DNA of 64,000 nt from Polyangiaceae bacterium (GTDB lineage Bacteria; Myxococcota_A; Polyangia; Polyangiales; Polyangiaceae), in assembly GCA_019637265.1 (NCBI GenBank), contig JAHBVY010000002.1, positions 558,001 through 622,000 of the forward strand, in the 5' to 3' direction. Position numbers and translations under genes: made by a program. The notes beneath the pieces are model-generated. The model was not told the DNA's origin. It saw only the letters and a program-made list of their open reading frames with translations, and did not search any database. Position 1 is the stretch's first letter. Every line of letters starts with the position of its first letter. Below, piece after piece: positions 52,812-61,142 of the stretch.

Positions 52812-53970
52812 CGGTCCCCCTTCGCTGTTTCGCCGACGAGGAGGACTGGTCGACGTTCTTGGTGAAGCTGTGACGGTGCTGCTTCACGTGCCCAATGATG
52901 CTCTCGCCGATTGCGCGCCCGAGGTCGACGGGCACCGCGTTGCCGATCATGCGGCCGAGCGCCTTGAATCGAATCGGCTGGCCTTCGGGGATGAAGGAGT
53001 AACCCTCCGGAAAGCCTTGGAGCAACGCCCCCTCACGTAGTGAGAGCCCCCGCGCCTGCGTGGGATGCCCAAAGCGGCCGTTGCCGAACCCGTAGAACTG
53101 AGTGGTCAGCGTCGGCGCGGGCTCGTCGTACTTCATGCGGCCGTAGACCGCGGGGTACTTCCGCCCGGTACCCTTCTTGTGGCACTCGGCGACGAGGTGC
53201 TCCGGCCAGTCGCGCCAGGTGCCGCCGGGCTTCGAGTGCCGAATGCGCTCGTAGTTCAGCTCGGAGAGCCTCGAGGCAGTGTGCAAGCGATCTTTTTTGT
53301 TGGTAGCTCCATGCTCGAGGCGCGGGAGCCCCCCGAGCGCGTCTCGAGCCGTGCGCGCCTCGGACGCGATGGGCGCGCGCAGCTCGATCTCACCATGAAG
53401 TGAAGCGAGCAGCACCGTGCGATGACGACGCTGCGGCAACCCGTACTCGGCGCAGTCGACGATATCCACCCACACGTGATACCCGAATCGCTCGAGCGTC
53501 CGCTCGAAGTTCGCGAAGACCGCGTGCTTCGTCACCGTGGGGACGTTCTCCATCGTGACGACGTCGGGCAAGAGCTGCTGGGCGAGCCTCCCGAAGTGGT
53601 CGAGCAAGCTCCAACGTTCATCCGCCTCGACAGGGCCATCCTTCTGGTACCGCAGCGCGTAGTTGGAAAATGGCTGGCACGGCGCACAGCCCGCGAGCAC
53701 GCGGACGCGCGCACCGCCGAACCACTGCTCCACCGTCGCGGCTTCGAGCTCCGCGACGTCAGCGCGATGAAAGACGATGCCCTCGTGGTTCGCCTCGTAG
53801 GGGTACCGGCAGGCCTCTTCGAAGTCGACCCCTGCCCTGACTTTCAGGCCCGCCTCGATGAGCCCGTGCGTGAGCCCGCCGGCGCCGCAGAAGAGGTCCA
53901 CGCACACCACGTCCCGCTCGGGTGCCCCGGTCCGTGCTCTCGCCGTCGTGGTGCCTACCTTCCTCGCCAT
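52774..53970 (-). CDS. C5-cytosine DNA methyltransferase
   Basis: 398 aa. Motif I VDLFCGAGGLTHGL (~25-38), motif IV GCAPCQPFSNY with the catalytic Cys (~97), motif VI TMENVPTV (~140), motif VIII YGLPQRRHRTVLLA, and motifs IX/X PAPTLTTQFYGFGNGRFGHP and LREGALLQGFPE. It is the first gene of the island operon, starting 19 bp inside the right-hand repeat. In DISARM nomenclature a C5 enzyme is DrmMII, typical of class 2. Here it leads a class 1 locus. Confidence 0.9.
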   Translation of the reverse strand: MARKVGTTTARARTGAPERDVVCVDLFCGAGGLTHGLIEAGLKVRAGVDFEEACRYPYEANHEGIVFHRADVAELEAATVEQWFGGARVRVLAGCAPCQPFSNYALRYQKDGPVEADERWSLLDHFGRLAQQLLPDVVTMENVPTVTKHAVFANFERTLERFGYHVWVDIVDCAEYGLPQRRHRTVLLASLHGEIELRAPIASEARTARDALGGLPRLEHGATNKKDRLHTASRLSELNYERIRHSKPGGTWRDWPEHLVAECHKKGTGRKYPAVYGRMKYDEPAPTLTTQFYGFGNGRFGHPTQARGLSLREGALLQGFPEGYSFIPEGQPIRFKALGRMIGNAVPVDLGRAIGESIIGHVKQHRHSFTKNVDQSSSSAKQRRGTDGREYESSAEFA

Positions 53971-53988
53971 CCAATCCTCGAAGCTCCT

Positions 53989-54022
53989 CCGCCAGCGCCT
54001 GCCGCTCAGCGCAAGGATACCC
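53989..54022 (+). repeat. Right 34-bp direct repeat of the defence island (candidate attR)
   Basis: Same orientation and 33/34 identity with 33272-33305. The single mismatch is an A/C at the tenth base. It overlaps the likely promoter region of the C5 methyltransferase operon. Confidence 0.7.
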
Positions 54023-54100
54023 CACGCGAGGCCCCGAGATCACGGACTCCATCGACGCCCGCTCGATCTAGTCAGGTCGCGCTGCTCCAAAGCCCCAACC

Positions 54101-55144
54101 TCACCTCGCCCCCCGAAGCCTCCCTGGGCTCTCGATATCCGCCGCCTCACAGTCTGCGGGGGCCACCCGGGGGTTGCAGCGGGAGGGGGTGCCTCCGGGG
54201 ATGTTCACGACGTAGTCTGTTCCGCTGACGGGTGCGGGGTAGTCGGTGCTGATGACCTGGGCGCCGCTCTCGAGCGCGGCTTCGAGCTGCTCGGTGCTGC
54301 CTGCTTCGCTGACGAGGAGGCCCGAGTCGGCGCGGGTGCGCACGATGTAGCCGGCGTCCACCGCCGCGCGGATCGCCGAGCCGCGCTCGAGTGGATCGTT
54401 CAAGATGACGAAGCCGGCGTAAGGATCGCCCGGTGAGGCCTCGGCGAACATCAGGCGCCCGGCGAGGCTCGTGTGCTCGCGGGTGTACGCCGCGCGAAAC
54501 GGGCCGCTGTCATTCAGGAAGAACACGATTTTACCGCGGCTCTCGCCGAGGCTCGGCCAGCCTCTGCCGCGCACCGCCTGGTCCAACGTCTCGTCGTTGC
54601 CTTGCACATCGTCAGGTGTGATGACGCGCTCGCGCGGCCACGCCATCAGCACCTGCGCCTCGAAATCTTCGAAGAACGCCTCCCCGAGCCACGACGGGAA
54701 GCGCCCCTTCGGCTCGATCTGCACGAACAGCGGCTGGTGCCCCGGGTGCCGCTCGGACCACGCCCACAGCTCCTTCAGGCAATCGACGAAGCGCCGGCAG
54801 TGTGTGCCCTCGTCCACCAGGATGATGTGGAACACCTCGAACTCGCCGCTCGCGTCGTGATAGTTCACGTCGAGCTCCAGCGCGCGCACGCCTTGCTCGG
54901 TGAGCTGCACCGTGAGCGGCTCGAAGCTGTACGCCAGCTCGGCGACGGGCGGTGGGTCCTGCGCCACGTGGTAGCTGTTGTGCGTGCCCTTGCTCTGCAG
55001 CTGGTTCATGCGGAGCTCGCCATCCCTCGGGTAAGGCGACACCGTGGGGCCCTCACCATCGCCGCAGCCCAGCGCGCCCAGCGCGATCCCACAAGCAAAC
55101 AGCGCCCTCGAGAAGACACCACGCGGCACGAGCGTCGATCGCAT
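54101..55144 (-). CDS. Phosphatidylinositol-PLC-like lipoprotein
   Basis: 347 aa. The lipoprotein signal ends GIALGALGC. The core has LRMNQLQSKGTHNSYHV (TIM-barrel PLC start with the first catalytic His region HNSYH), RALELDVNYHDASGEFEVFH, and PLFVQIEPKG, consistent with the Ca2+-dependent PI-PLC-like family of bacterial secreted proteins. C-terminal ...VISTDYPAP... is also typical. Activity on a phosphodiester is likely. Substrate unknown. Confidence 0.8.
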   Translation of the reverse strand: MRSTLVPRGVFSRALFACGIALGALGCGDGEGPTVSPYPRDGELRMNQLQSKGTHNSYHVAQDPPPVAELAYSFEPLTVQLTEQGVRALELDVNYHDASGEFEVFHIILVDEGTHCRRFVDCLKELWAWSERHPGHQPLFVQIEPKGRFPSWLGEAFFEDFEAQVLMAWPRERVITPDDVQGNDETLDQAVRGRGWPSLGESRGKIVFFLNDSGPFRAAYTREHTSLAGRLMFAEASPGDPYAGFVILNDPLERGSAIRAAVDAGYIVRTRADSGLLVSEAGSTEQLEAALESGAQVISTDYPAPVSGTDYVVNIPGGTPSRCNPRVAPADCEAADIESPGRLRGAR

Positions 55145-55197
55145 CGCGTGAGTATGTCACAGCGCCCCCGCCAAGTGACCTCCAAGCGGCTCGCAGC

Positions 55198-55214
55198 GCA
55201 CTGCCAAACCCCCC
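55198..55214 (-). repeat. G/T-rich dispersed motif copy
   Basis: GCACTGCCAAACCCCCC, between two minus-strand genes. Confidence 0.55.
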
Positions 55215-55284
55215 GCCCCCACCCTTCACAGAGCGGCCAAAGCCCTGACGCCGCGATCAGCGCCTCACGCCGCCTGCGGCCAAG

Positions 55285-56109
55285 CTACGCCGACAGCACG
55301 CTGAGCAACTCCGCGTGGATCCGCCCGTTGGTCGCCAGGACGTGGCCCTGCTCGAGCTTCACGGGGCCGCCGGACAGCGCCGTGAGCTCACCGCCCGCAC
55401 CGAGGTGCACCGCCGCCGCCGCTGCCAAATCCCACACGCAAACGCGCCGCTCCCAGTAGCCATCGTACGTCCCGTCGGCGACGAAGCACAGATCGAGCGC
55501 CGCCGAGCCGCAGCGCCGCACCGCGCGCGCCCGGCGCTTCACCCGCTCGAAGCTCGCGAAGTTGTTGTCCGGCGCCCGCTCTCGATCCGGCGGGAAGCCC
55601 GTCGCGATCAGCGCCTGCCCAAGCTCCTGCGTCGCGCTCACTCGCACCGGCTCACCACTTCGGAGCGCCGGCCCACCCACGTAGCCGCGCCAATCGGTCG
55701 CCAAGGTCGGCGCCGCCACCGCGCCCACGAGCGGCGCGCCGCCCTGCATGAGCCCGATGCTCACGCACCAGATGGGGTGACCGTGCGCGAAGTTGGTGGT
55801 GCCATCGATCGGATCGCACACCCAAGTGGGACCAGAACGGTCAGCTGTACTGTCAGCTGGACCATCAGCCATGCTGCCCATCAGCCCACCCTCCTCACCC
55901 AGCACCGGGAACGGCGCCCGCGCGCCCAGGCGCTCCACGATCAGCGCCTCGCTCCGGAGATCCCACTCGGTGACCAAGTCCTTCGGGTGCTTCAGCCGCA
56001 CGTCGGGCCGCGAGCGCCACCCGGTGAGCACCAGCGCCGCCGCCTCACGCGCCACCTCGGCCGCCACCTCGCTCAGCTCCCGGAGCTCCACCGTGGACAG
56101 ACCGCTCAC
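55285..56109 (-). CDS. Inositol monophosphatase-family protein
   Basis: 274 aa from GTG 56109, which has GGAG six bases upstream. The frame continues open to 56274. Metal-site motifs are VLGEEGG (with the Glu pair), WVCDPIDGTTNFAHG and the C-terminal CVWDLAAAAAVHLGAGG. These three blocks define the Mg2+-dependent IMPase/SuhB family. A short Ala/Asp/Ser insert near residues 75-90 (MADGPADSTADRSG) is unusual and encoded by a TCAG-rich repeat. Substrate could be inositol-1-phosphate or a related sugar phosphate. Confidence 0.88.
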   Translation of the reverse strand: MSGLSTVELRELSEVAAEVAREAAALVLTGWRSRPDVRLKHPKDLVTEWDLRSEALIVERLGARAPFPVLGEEGGLMGSMADGPADSTADRSGPTWVCDPIDGTTNFAHGHPIWCVSIGLMQGGAPLVGAVAAPTLATDWRGYVGGPALRSGEPVRVSATQELGQALIATGFPPDRERAPDNNFASFERVKRRARAVRRCGSAALDLCFVADGTYDGYWERRVCVWDLAAAAAVHLGAGGELTALSGGPVKLEQGHVLATNGRIHAELLSVLSA

Positions 56110-56243
56110 CTTTGGCTCCACATAGGACGCGCGTCGTAGCACGAGCGCGCGCCGCAGCATCCACGCGCCCAGCGATTCCCGCTCACCCAGAGGGGCACAC
56201 GGAGGGTTACGGAACGCGAGGAAATCAGGGACACTCTGCGCCC

Positions 56244-57050
56244 ATGGCAGGCCGCGTCGTCTCACCCCGCTCACGCCTCACGCACCATCGCTGCACGCGC
56301 GCCGCGTGGCGTCCCCTCCTGGTCTGCGTGGTGGGCTGCACCGCGCTCCTCGTCAGTGCCTGTGACGATCCACCCGCCGCCGTCGGCCCCACCCCGAGCG
56401 CCGCGCCGGAGCCCGTGCTCACCGCGATACCGAAGCCCGAGGGCCCGCCGGAGCTCAGCATCGACGACCTGGGCCCCAAGGTGGGGTGGACGCGGGTGCT
56501 GCTGGAGAAGAAGGAGGGCCCCGCGGAGCTCGCGAAGGAGCTCGGCGAGGTGAAGGAGCACCTGAGCGGCAAGGACGCTTTGCTCAAGGTGGATCGCAAG
56601 GCCAAGCTCGACTGGGTGATGGCCATGTTCGCTGAGCTGGAGAAGCAGGGCGTCAGCACCATCCGCGTCGCGACGGATAGCCGCACGGAATTCCCGAAGG
56701 AGCTCAAGTTCATCCCGCAGGGCAAGCGCAAAGATGCGAAGGAGTGCAGCCTGGTCGCCACCGTGCTGGAAGATCGCGGCACCGCCGTGTGGAAACTCTC
56801 GGGCGGCGCCGCCATCAAGCGCCGCAAGGGCTTCGCCGGGCCGGATCTGACCACCACCGGCGAGACCATCGAGCAGCGCAAGGCCACCTGCCCCGACGCG
56901 CCCGATCTCTTCCTCACCGCCTCCGAAGGCATCGAGTGGGGTTTGGTGTACGATTTGGGCGCCTCCACCAGCGTGCTCAAGAAGGCCAGCTTCGACGGCT
57001 TCGTCTTGCTCCTGGAGCGCCCCGTCGCAGGCCGCAAAGTGGACCTCTAG
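56244..57050 (+). CDS. ExbD-like lipoprotein
   Basis: ATG 56244, 268 aa. The signal RPLLVCVVGCTALLVSACDD ends in a lipobox. The following ~130 residues (DDLGPKVGWTRVLLEKK..., then ALLKVDRKAKLDWVMAMFAE and VSTIRVAT) resemble the periplasmic domain of ExbD/TolR biopolymer-transport proteins. There is no transmembrane anchor, only the lipid. The C-terminal part is charged and unassigned. No exbB neighbour is visible. Confidence 0.68.
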   Translation: MAGRVVSPRSRLTHHRCTRAAWRPLLVCVVGCTALLVSACDDPPAAVGPTPSAAPEPVLTAIPKPEGPPELSIDDLGPKVGWTRVLLEKKEGPAELAKELGEVKEHLSGKDALLKVDRKAKLDWVMAMFAELEKQGVSTIRVATDSRTEFPKELKFIPQGKRKDAKECSLVATVLEDRGTAVWKLSGGAAIKRRKGFAGPDLTTTGETIEQRKATCPDAPDLFLTASEGIEWGLVYDLGASTSVLKKASFDGFVLLLERPVAGRKVDL

Positions 57051-57074
57051 GAACCCATCCGGGAAACGCCTCGA

Positions 57075-57094
57075 GGTTTTTGGGGGGTTGGGGG
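57075..57094 (+). repeat. G/T-rich dispersed motif copy
   Basis: GGTTTTTGGGGGGTTGGGGG, in the 227-bp gap after the ExbD-like gene. Confidence 0.5.
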
Positions 57095-57277
57095 TCACCC
57101 CACGGCGCCGCGCGCACCGGAGCTGACCGCGCTCGCTCGAAGGCTCCGCCTGAATCCCACGTCGCCGCGCGACGCAGCGCACAGCTGAAGTCGCCGCCTG
57201 CCGGCGCGCGCGGCGCCCACGAGCGCATTCAAGAAACAACGCGGCCGAGCGTTACGCGCTGCGCTATAGTCGCGCCC

Positions 57278-57886
57278 GTGACTTTCCGGACCCTCCTCCT
57301 CGGCCACCACGACGAAGAACACACCAAGCCGCGCATCACCGAGGCGCTCGACCGGCTGGACCACACGACGCGCCTCTTGATGGTGCAAGCGGCCACGCCC
57401 GCCGATCAGAAGGCGCTGTGGGATTTGTACGAGGGCGACGAAGCGGACGCGGAGCACTTCGTCCCGAGCAGCGTGGACCCGCTGGTCGAGGTGATTCACC
57501 ACGGCAAGAACACCCTGCCCGCGCACAACTTCTTCCAGAAGCGCTTCTGCCGGGCCGACGACGAGTCCGGGGAGCTTTGGGGCTACAACCACCAGAGCCT
57601 CTCCTGGATCACCGGCCCCGGCTACTACGTGGCGCACGAAGTGGACCGAGAAGCTGACAAAGAGGCGCCGAGCGCCTACGTCATCAACTACACGCGCATC
57701 CCACCACGCAAGCCCGAAGGCTGGCCCGAGATCATCCCGAACCAAGCCAAGCTGGGCCGCTTCGTGTACGCCGGCATGAAGGACTACATGCGCAAGATCA
57801 GCGAGCACGTGTCCGTGGGCCGCGCCTACAAAGGCAAGGTGACGGACAACTTCTTCATGCTGTGCCGCGAGGACAAGGAGAGCTGA
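57278..57886 (+). CDS. Conserved-looking protein of unknown function
   Basis: 202 aa from GTG 57278. The composition is ordinary and soluble with no signal peptide. Recognisable segments are TFRTLLLGHHDEEHTKPRIT, HFVPSSVDPLVEVIHHGKN, FFQKRFCRADDES, WGYNHQSLSWITGPGYYVAH. No family could be named. The long frame upstream (to 56744) is out-of-frame sequence of the previous gene and is rejected. Confidence 0.75.
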   Translation: MTFRTLLLGHHDEEHTKPRITEALDRLDHTTRLLMVQAATPADQKALWDLYEGDEADAEHFVPSSVDPLVEVIHHGKNTLPAHNFFQKRFCRADDESGELWGYNHQSLSWITGPGYYVAHEVDREADKEAPSAYVINYTRIPPRKPEGWPEIIPNQAKLGRFVYAGMKDYMRKISEHVSVGRAYKGKVTDNFFMLCREDKES

Positions 57887-57912
57887 GCTCCCTGGTTGCT
57901 GGCGCGGCCAAA

Positions 57913-58044
57913 CAGCGCCTCACGGCGCGGGCGCTTCACTGACCAGCGCCTGCACCGCCTCGATGTCCGCACGCCTCACGGCGTATCCGAGCAGCGCCTC
58001 ACGGCGCGGGCGCTTCACTGACCAGCGCCTGCACCGCCTCGATG
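57913..58044. repeat. 53-bp perfect direct duplication of a gene 3' end
   Basis: 57913-57965 and 57992-58044 are identical (start CAGCGCCTCACGGCGCGG). The second copy contains the last codons and stop of the beta-lactamase-fold gene. The first lies just beyond it. Confidence 0.85.
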
Positions 58045-59366
58045 AAGTCGGGGAAATCCGCTGGATCGCCCGCCTGACGCACCTGAGGCGCGCGGCGCAG
58101 GCGCACGGCGATCAGCGCGTCCTGTGGTAGCACCACCAGGTACTGCCCCAAGCTCCCGGCAGCGTAGCTGCCCACTTGGGGCCCAAAGCGATAAGCCGCC
58201 TCCGGGAGCCCCGCGCGCCACACGTCCGCCCGCCACGCGCGCTCCTCCACCCCATCGGGCCTGAAGGCGAGCAGCGCCACGCGCAGCGCCTCCACCGACG
58301 GGAAGCGCTCGTTCTCGAGGGCCTTGCTCCGCTCCACCAGCGCGCTCGGCGCCCCCGCGCGCCCCCACGCCGCGAGCGTCGCCCGCGTGAGCCACACCTG
58401 GGTCCACTCGGGCACCGCCCACCACAGCCACGCGGCGCGCTTGTGCGGCGGCTGAGGGTGACTGAGTGAGGTCAAGGCGCGGGTGACGAGCGGCTCCGAG
58501 ATCAAGCGCTCACCCGCTTCGGACAGCGCACCTGACTCATCCGGGGCGCGGCCCAAACCGAGCACGAGCTGTCCCAAGCGGAGCAAGCCATCGGCGTTCA
58601 TGTGGAGCCCCGCCAGCCCGTGCGCGTTGTTCGCGCGATCGAGGCTCCACCACCAGCGCGTGATCCCGAGCGGCTTGAACAGCTGCGCCGCCACGTAGCG
58701 ATCCGCCCGTTGCGAAGCGGCCTGAGCGACCACCCCAGCCAGTAAGTTACTCGCACTATTGCCGTAGACGAAGCGCTCTCCGGGGCGCGCCGTGAGCTCC
58801 GAGTCGAGCGCGAAGCGCACGAAATCGCGCTGCTGATAGATCGCCGAGGTGGCGGGCGGCTCCTTCAGCCCGCTCGTGTGCGTGAGCAGGTGCGAGACGA
58901 GCACCGCCCCCTTGTCACCCGCTCGCCACTCGGGGAAGTGCGCCGACACCGGCGCTTCGAGCTTCAGCCGCCCCGCCTCCACCAGCCGCAGCGCCGCCAA
59001 GGCGAGCACGCTCTTGGTGATCGACATCGTCTGGATCGGCGCGCCGCGCGCGTCGATCGCCGCCAGCTCTTCACCGCCTTGCCAGATCACCAGCTGATCG
59101 GTGCCGAGCGATCGCGCCCTCGCCACCAACGCTTGGAGCCGCGCGCGGTCGACCGGGCGCGCCGCACGAGGCGCGGGCTGAGCGTCCGGCGCGGCGTCCC
59201 CCGCACCAGGCCCTGCATCCGACGCGAGCGAAGGCGACGGCGCGGGCGCTGATGAGGTGAGCGGCGCGGGCGCCCGCTGCGGCTCACCGCGCGGCGCCGC
59301 CTGGCAACCGCCGAGCGCCCAGGCGCCGAGCACGAGCCACCCGAGGCGCTCCGTGCGTCGCTTCAT
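57999..59366 (-). CDS. Serine beta-lactamase-fold lipoprotein
   Basis: 455 aa from ATG 59366. The signal WLVLGAWALGGC is a lipobox, then an Ala/Pro/Ser linker of ~60 residues. The class C-like beta-lactamase/DD-peptidase core has IQTMSITKS (catalytic SxxK) and FVYGNSASNLLAG (YxN equivalent), followed by FKPLGITRWWW and GLHMNADGLLRLGQ. It is a surface serine hydrolase, probably a D,D-peptidase or esterase rather than a lactamase. The stop lies within a duplicated 53-bp block. Confidence 0.85.
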   Translation of the reverse strand: MKRRTERLGWLVLGAWALGGCQAAPRGEPQRAPAPLTSSAPAPSPSLASDAGPGAGDAAPDAQPAPRAARPVDRARLQALVARARSLGTDQLVIWQGGEELAAIDARGAPIQTMSITKSVLALAALRLVEAGRLKLEAPVSAHFPEWRAGDKGAVLVSHLLTHTSGLKEPPATSAIYQQRDFVRFALDSELTARPGERFVYGNSASNLLAGVVAQAASQRADRYVAAQLFKPLGITRWWWSLDRANNAHGLAGLHMNADGLLRLGQLVLGLGRAPDESGALSEAGERLISEPLVTRALTSLSHPQPPHKRAAWLWWAVPEWTQVWLTRATLAAWGRAGAPSALVERSKALENERFPSVEALRVALLAFRPDGVEERAWRADVWRAGLPEAAYRFGPQVGSYAAGSLGQYLVVLPQDALIAVRLRRAPQVRQAGDPADFPDFIEAVQALVSEAPAP

Positions 59367-59451
59367 CCCGAGTGGGTCAAGCACGCGCGGCGCGGCGCCG
59401 CAAGCCGCCGGCCGTTGCCTGGTGCGGGCTCTCGGTGTAGCACCCGCCGCC

Positions 59452-59907
59452 ATGGCTGGCTCCGCCCCTGTGCTCGTCGTGCTCGCCGCGGTCGCGGTGG
59501 GGCTCATGGTGCCTGCCCAGGCGGGCATCAACGCCGAGCTCCGCCGTCACCTCGGCAGCCCGATCGTCGTCTCGGCAGTCAGCTTCGTGATTGGTCTGGT
59601 GCTGCTGATCGGCGCCAGCGCCGCCACGCGCGCGGAGGTGCCTTCGCTCGCGAAGCTCTCGAGCGCACCGTGGTGGTCGTACCTCGGCGGCACCATGGGC
59701 GCGGCCTTCGTGCTCACCGGCGTGATCGCCGCGCCGCGGCTCGGCGCCGCGCTCCTGGTAGCCAGCATGGTCGCGGGTCAGCTGATCGGCAGCGTGGTGA
59801 TCGATCACTTCGGCTGGCTCGGCTTCGTGGAGCGCCCCATCTCCCTCGGGCGCATCGCCGGCGTGTTGCTGCTCGCCGGCGGTGTGTTCTTGCTCCAGCG
59901 CAGCTGA
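59452..59907 (+). CDS. DMT-superfamily YdcZ-like membrane protein
   Basis: 151 aa, five hydrophobic segments. Characteristic pattern MVPAQAGINAELRRHLGSPIVVSAVSFVIG, WWSYLGGTMGAAFV, GAALLVASMVAGQLIGSVVIDHFGWLG and a C-terminal helix ending LLQRS. These match the YdcZ/DUF606 transporter family. ATG 59452. Substrate unknown. Confidence 0.82.
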   Translation: MAGSAPVLVVLAAVAVGLMVPAQAGINAELRRHLGSPIVVSAVSFVIGLVLLIGASAATRAEVPSLAKLSSAPWWSYLGGTMGAAFVLTGVIAAPRLGAALLVASMVAGQLIGSVVIDHFGWLGFVERPISLGRIAGVLLLAGGVFLLQRS

Positions 59908-59993
59908 CCTAGCATCGGCCGCGCTTGACCTGACCGCGGGCCCGTAACAGCCTCGGGGGCCGGCGCGCTCGGTAGCGCCCTCAAACTGGGTGG

Positions 59994-60009
59994 GCGGGTC
60001 GAAACCCGC
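59994..60009. promoter_or_regulatory. Hairpin upstream of the sigma-factor gene
   Basis: GCGGGTCGAAACCCGC, a 6-bp perfect stem with a tetraloop CGAA, 23 bp before the TTG start. It could be a 5' UTR regulatory or termination structure. Confidence 0.4.
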
Positions 60010-60032
60010 TCCTACGTGGCCGAAGGACTCCA

Positions 60033-61142
60033 TTGGCAGCCAAGAAGAAAGCTCCGAAGCGGGCGCGAGGCACCCGCGCTCACGATCCGAACGACGAGCG
60101 CGACGACGAGTCGATGGAAGACGGCGAGCCCATGGGGGACGGTGAGGACGAGCTGGGCGAGCCCAGCGACTCGGACGACGAGCTCGACGACGCCGCGGCG
60201 GAGGCCGGGGACGAGGAGGACGACGAGCCAGTGGACGACCGCGCGCTGGCGCGCGTCGCGCGGCCGCGCAAGGCGCAGGAGACGGCGCTCAGCACCCTCG
60301 ACCCGCTCGCGGTCTACATGCGCGAGGTGCAGCGCCACCCGGTGCTCAGCGCGGATGACCAACGCGAGCTGGCGGTGAAGTACACCCAGACGGGGGACGT
60401 GGAGGCCGCCGCGAAGCTGGTCACCACCAACCTGCGCCTGGTGGTCAAGCTGGCTTACGAATACCGCCGCGCCTACCGCAACATGATGGACCTCATCCAA
60501 GAGGGGAACATCGGGCTGATGCAGGCGGTGAAGCGCTACGACCCTTACCGCGGCGTCAAGCTCTCGAGCTACGCCGCGTGGTGGATCCGCGCTTACATGC
60601 TGCGGTTCATCCTCAACAACTGGCGGCTCGTCAAAATCGGCACCACGCAGGCGCAGCGGAAGCTATTCTTCAACCTGAACAAAGAGAAGCAGCGCCTCGC
60701 CTCGATGGGCATCGAGCCGACTCACGAGGAGCTCGCCAAGCGCCTCGACGTCGATCAGAAGGACGTGGTGATGATGGAGCGCCGCCTCGCGCGCGGCGAC
60801 GCCTCCTTGGACGCCCCGGTGGGCGACTCCGAGGGCCGCCAGACGAGCCGCTTGGATCTGATGCCGAGCGAGCGCCAGGGGCCCGACAGCATGACCGAGA
60901 GCGCGGAGCTCTCCGACCTGGTGCGGCAGCACCTCATGCGCTTCCGCGAGACGCTCGAAGGCAAGGAGGCGGTCATCTTCGACCTTCGCACGGTGGCGGA
61001 GGATCCGCTCACCTTGCAGGAGCTGGGCACGGAGTTCGGCGTCTCCCGCGAGCGCGTGCGGCAGCTGGAGGCGCGCATGATCGGCCGCCTCCGCAGCTAC
61101 CTCCGGGAGCAGCTCGGCGACGCCGTCGAGGTCGATGCCTGA
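60033..61142 (+). CDS. RpoH-like (sigma-32 type) RNA polymerase sigma factor
   Basis: 369 aa from TTG 60033. A very acidic N-terminal extension (residues ~10-70, [20 protein letters not shown] and similar) precedes the sigma-70 domains: region 2 ([51 protein letters not shown]) and region 4 ([20 protein letters not shown], an HTH for -35 recognition). The WWIRAYML and [10 protein letters not shown] segments are those of sigma-32. It overlaps rsmI by 8 bp. Heat- or stress-response control is a plausible role. Confidence 0.88.
   Translation: MAAKKKAPKRARGTRAHDPNDERDDESMEDGEPMGDGEDELGEPSDSDDELDDAAAEAGDEEDDEPVDDRALARVARPRKAQETALSTLDPLAVYMREVQRHPVLSADDQRELAVKYTQTGDVEAAAKLVTTNLRLVVKLAYEYRRAYRNMMDLIQEGNIGLMQAVKRYDPYRGVKLSSYAAWWIRAYMLRFILNNWRLVKIGTTQAQRKLFFNLNKEKQRLASMGIEPTHEELAKRLDVDQKDVVMMERRLARGDASLDAPVGDSEGRQTSRLDLMPSERQGPDSMTESAELSDLVRQHLMRFRETLEGKEAVIFDLRTVAEDPLTLQELGTEFGVSRERVRQLEARMIGRLRSYLREQLGDAVEVDA

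Noticed and set aside
33219-54100. Integrase or tRNA attachment gene for the island
   Set aside because: Looked for at both edges. No recombinase motif or tRNA-like cloverleaf seen, so the att-site idea rests on the direct repeats alone.
59994-60009. Rho-independent terminator before the sigma gene
   Set aside because: The hairpin has a short 6-bp stem and no T-run. Listed only as a possible regulatory hairpin.
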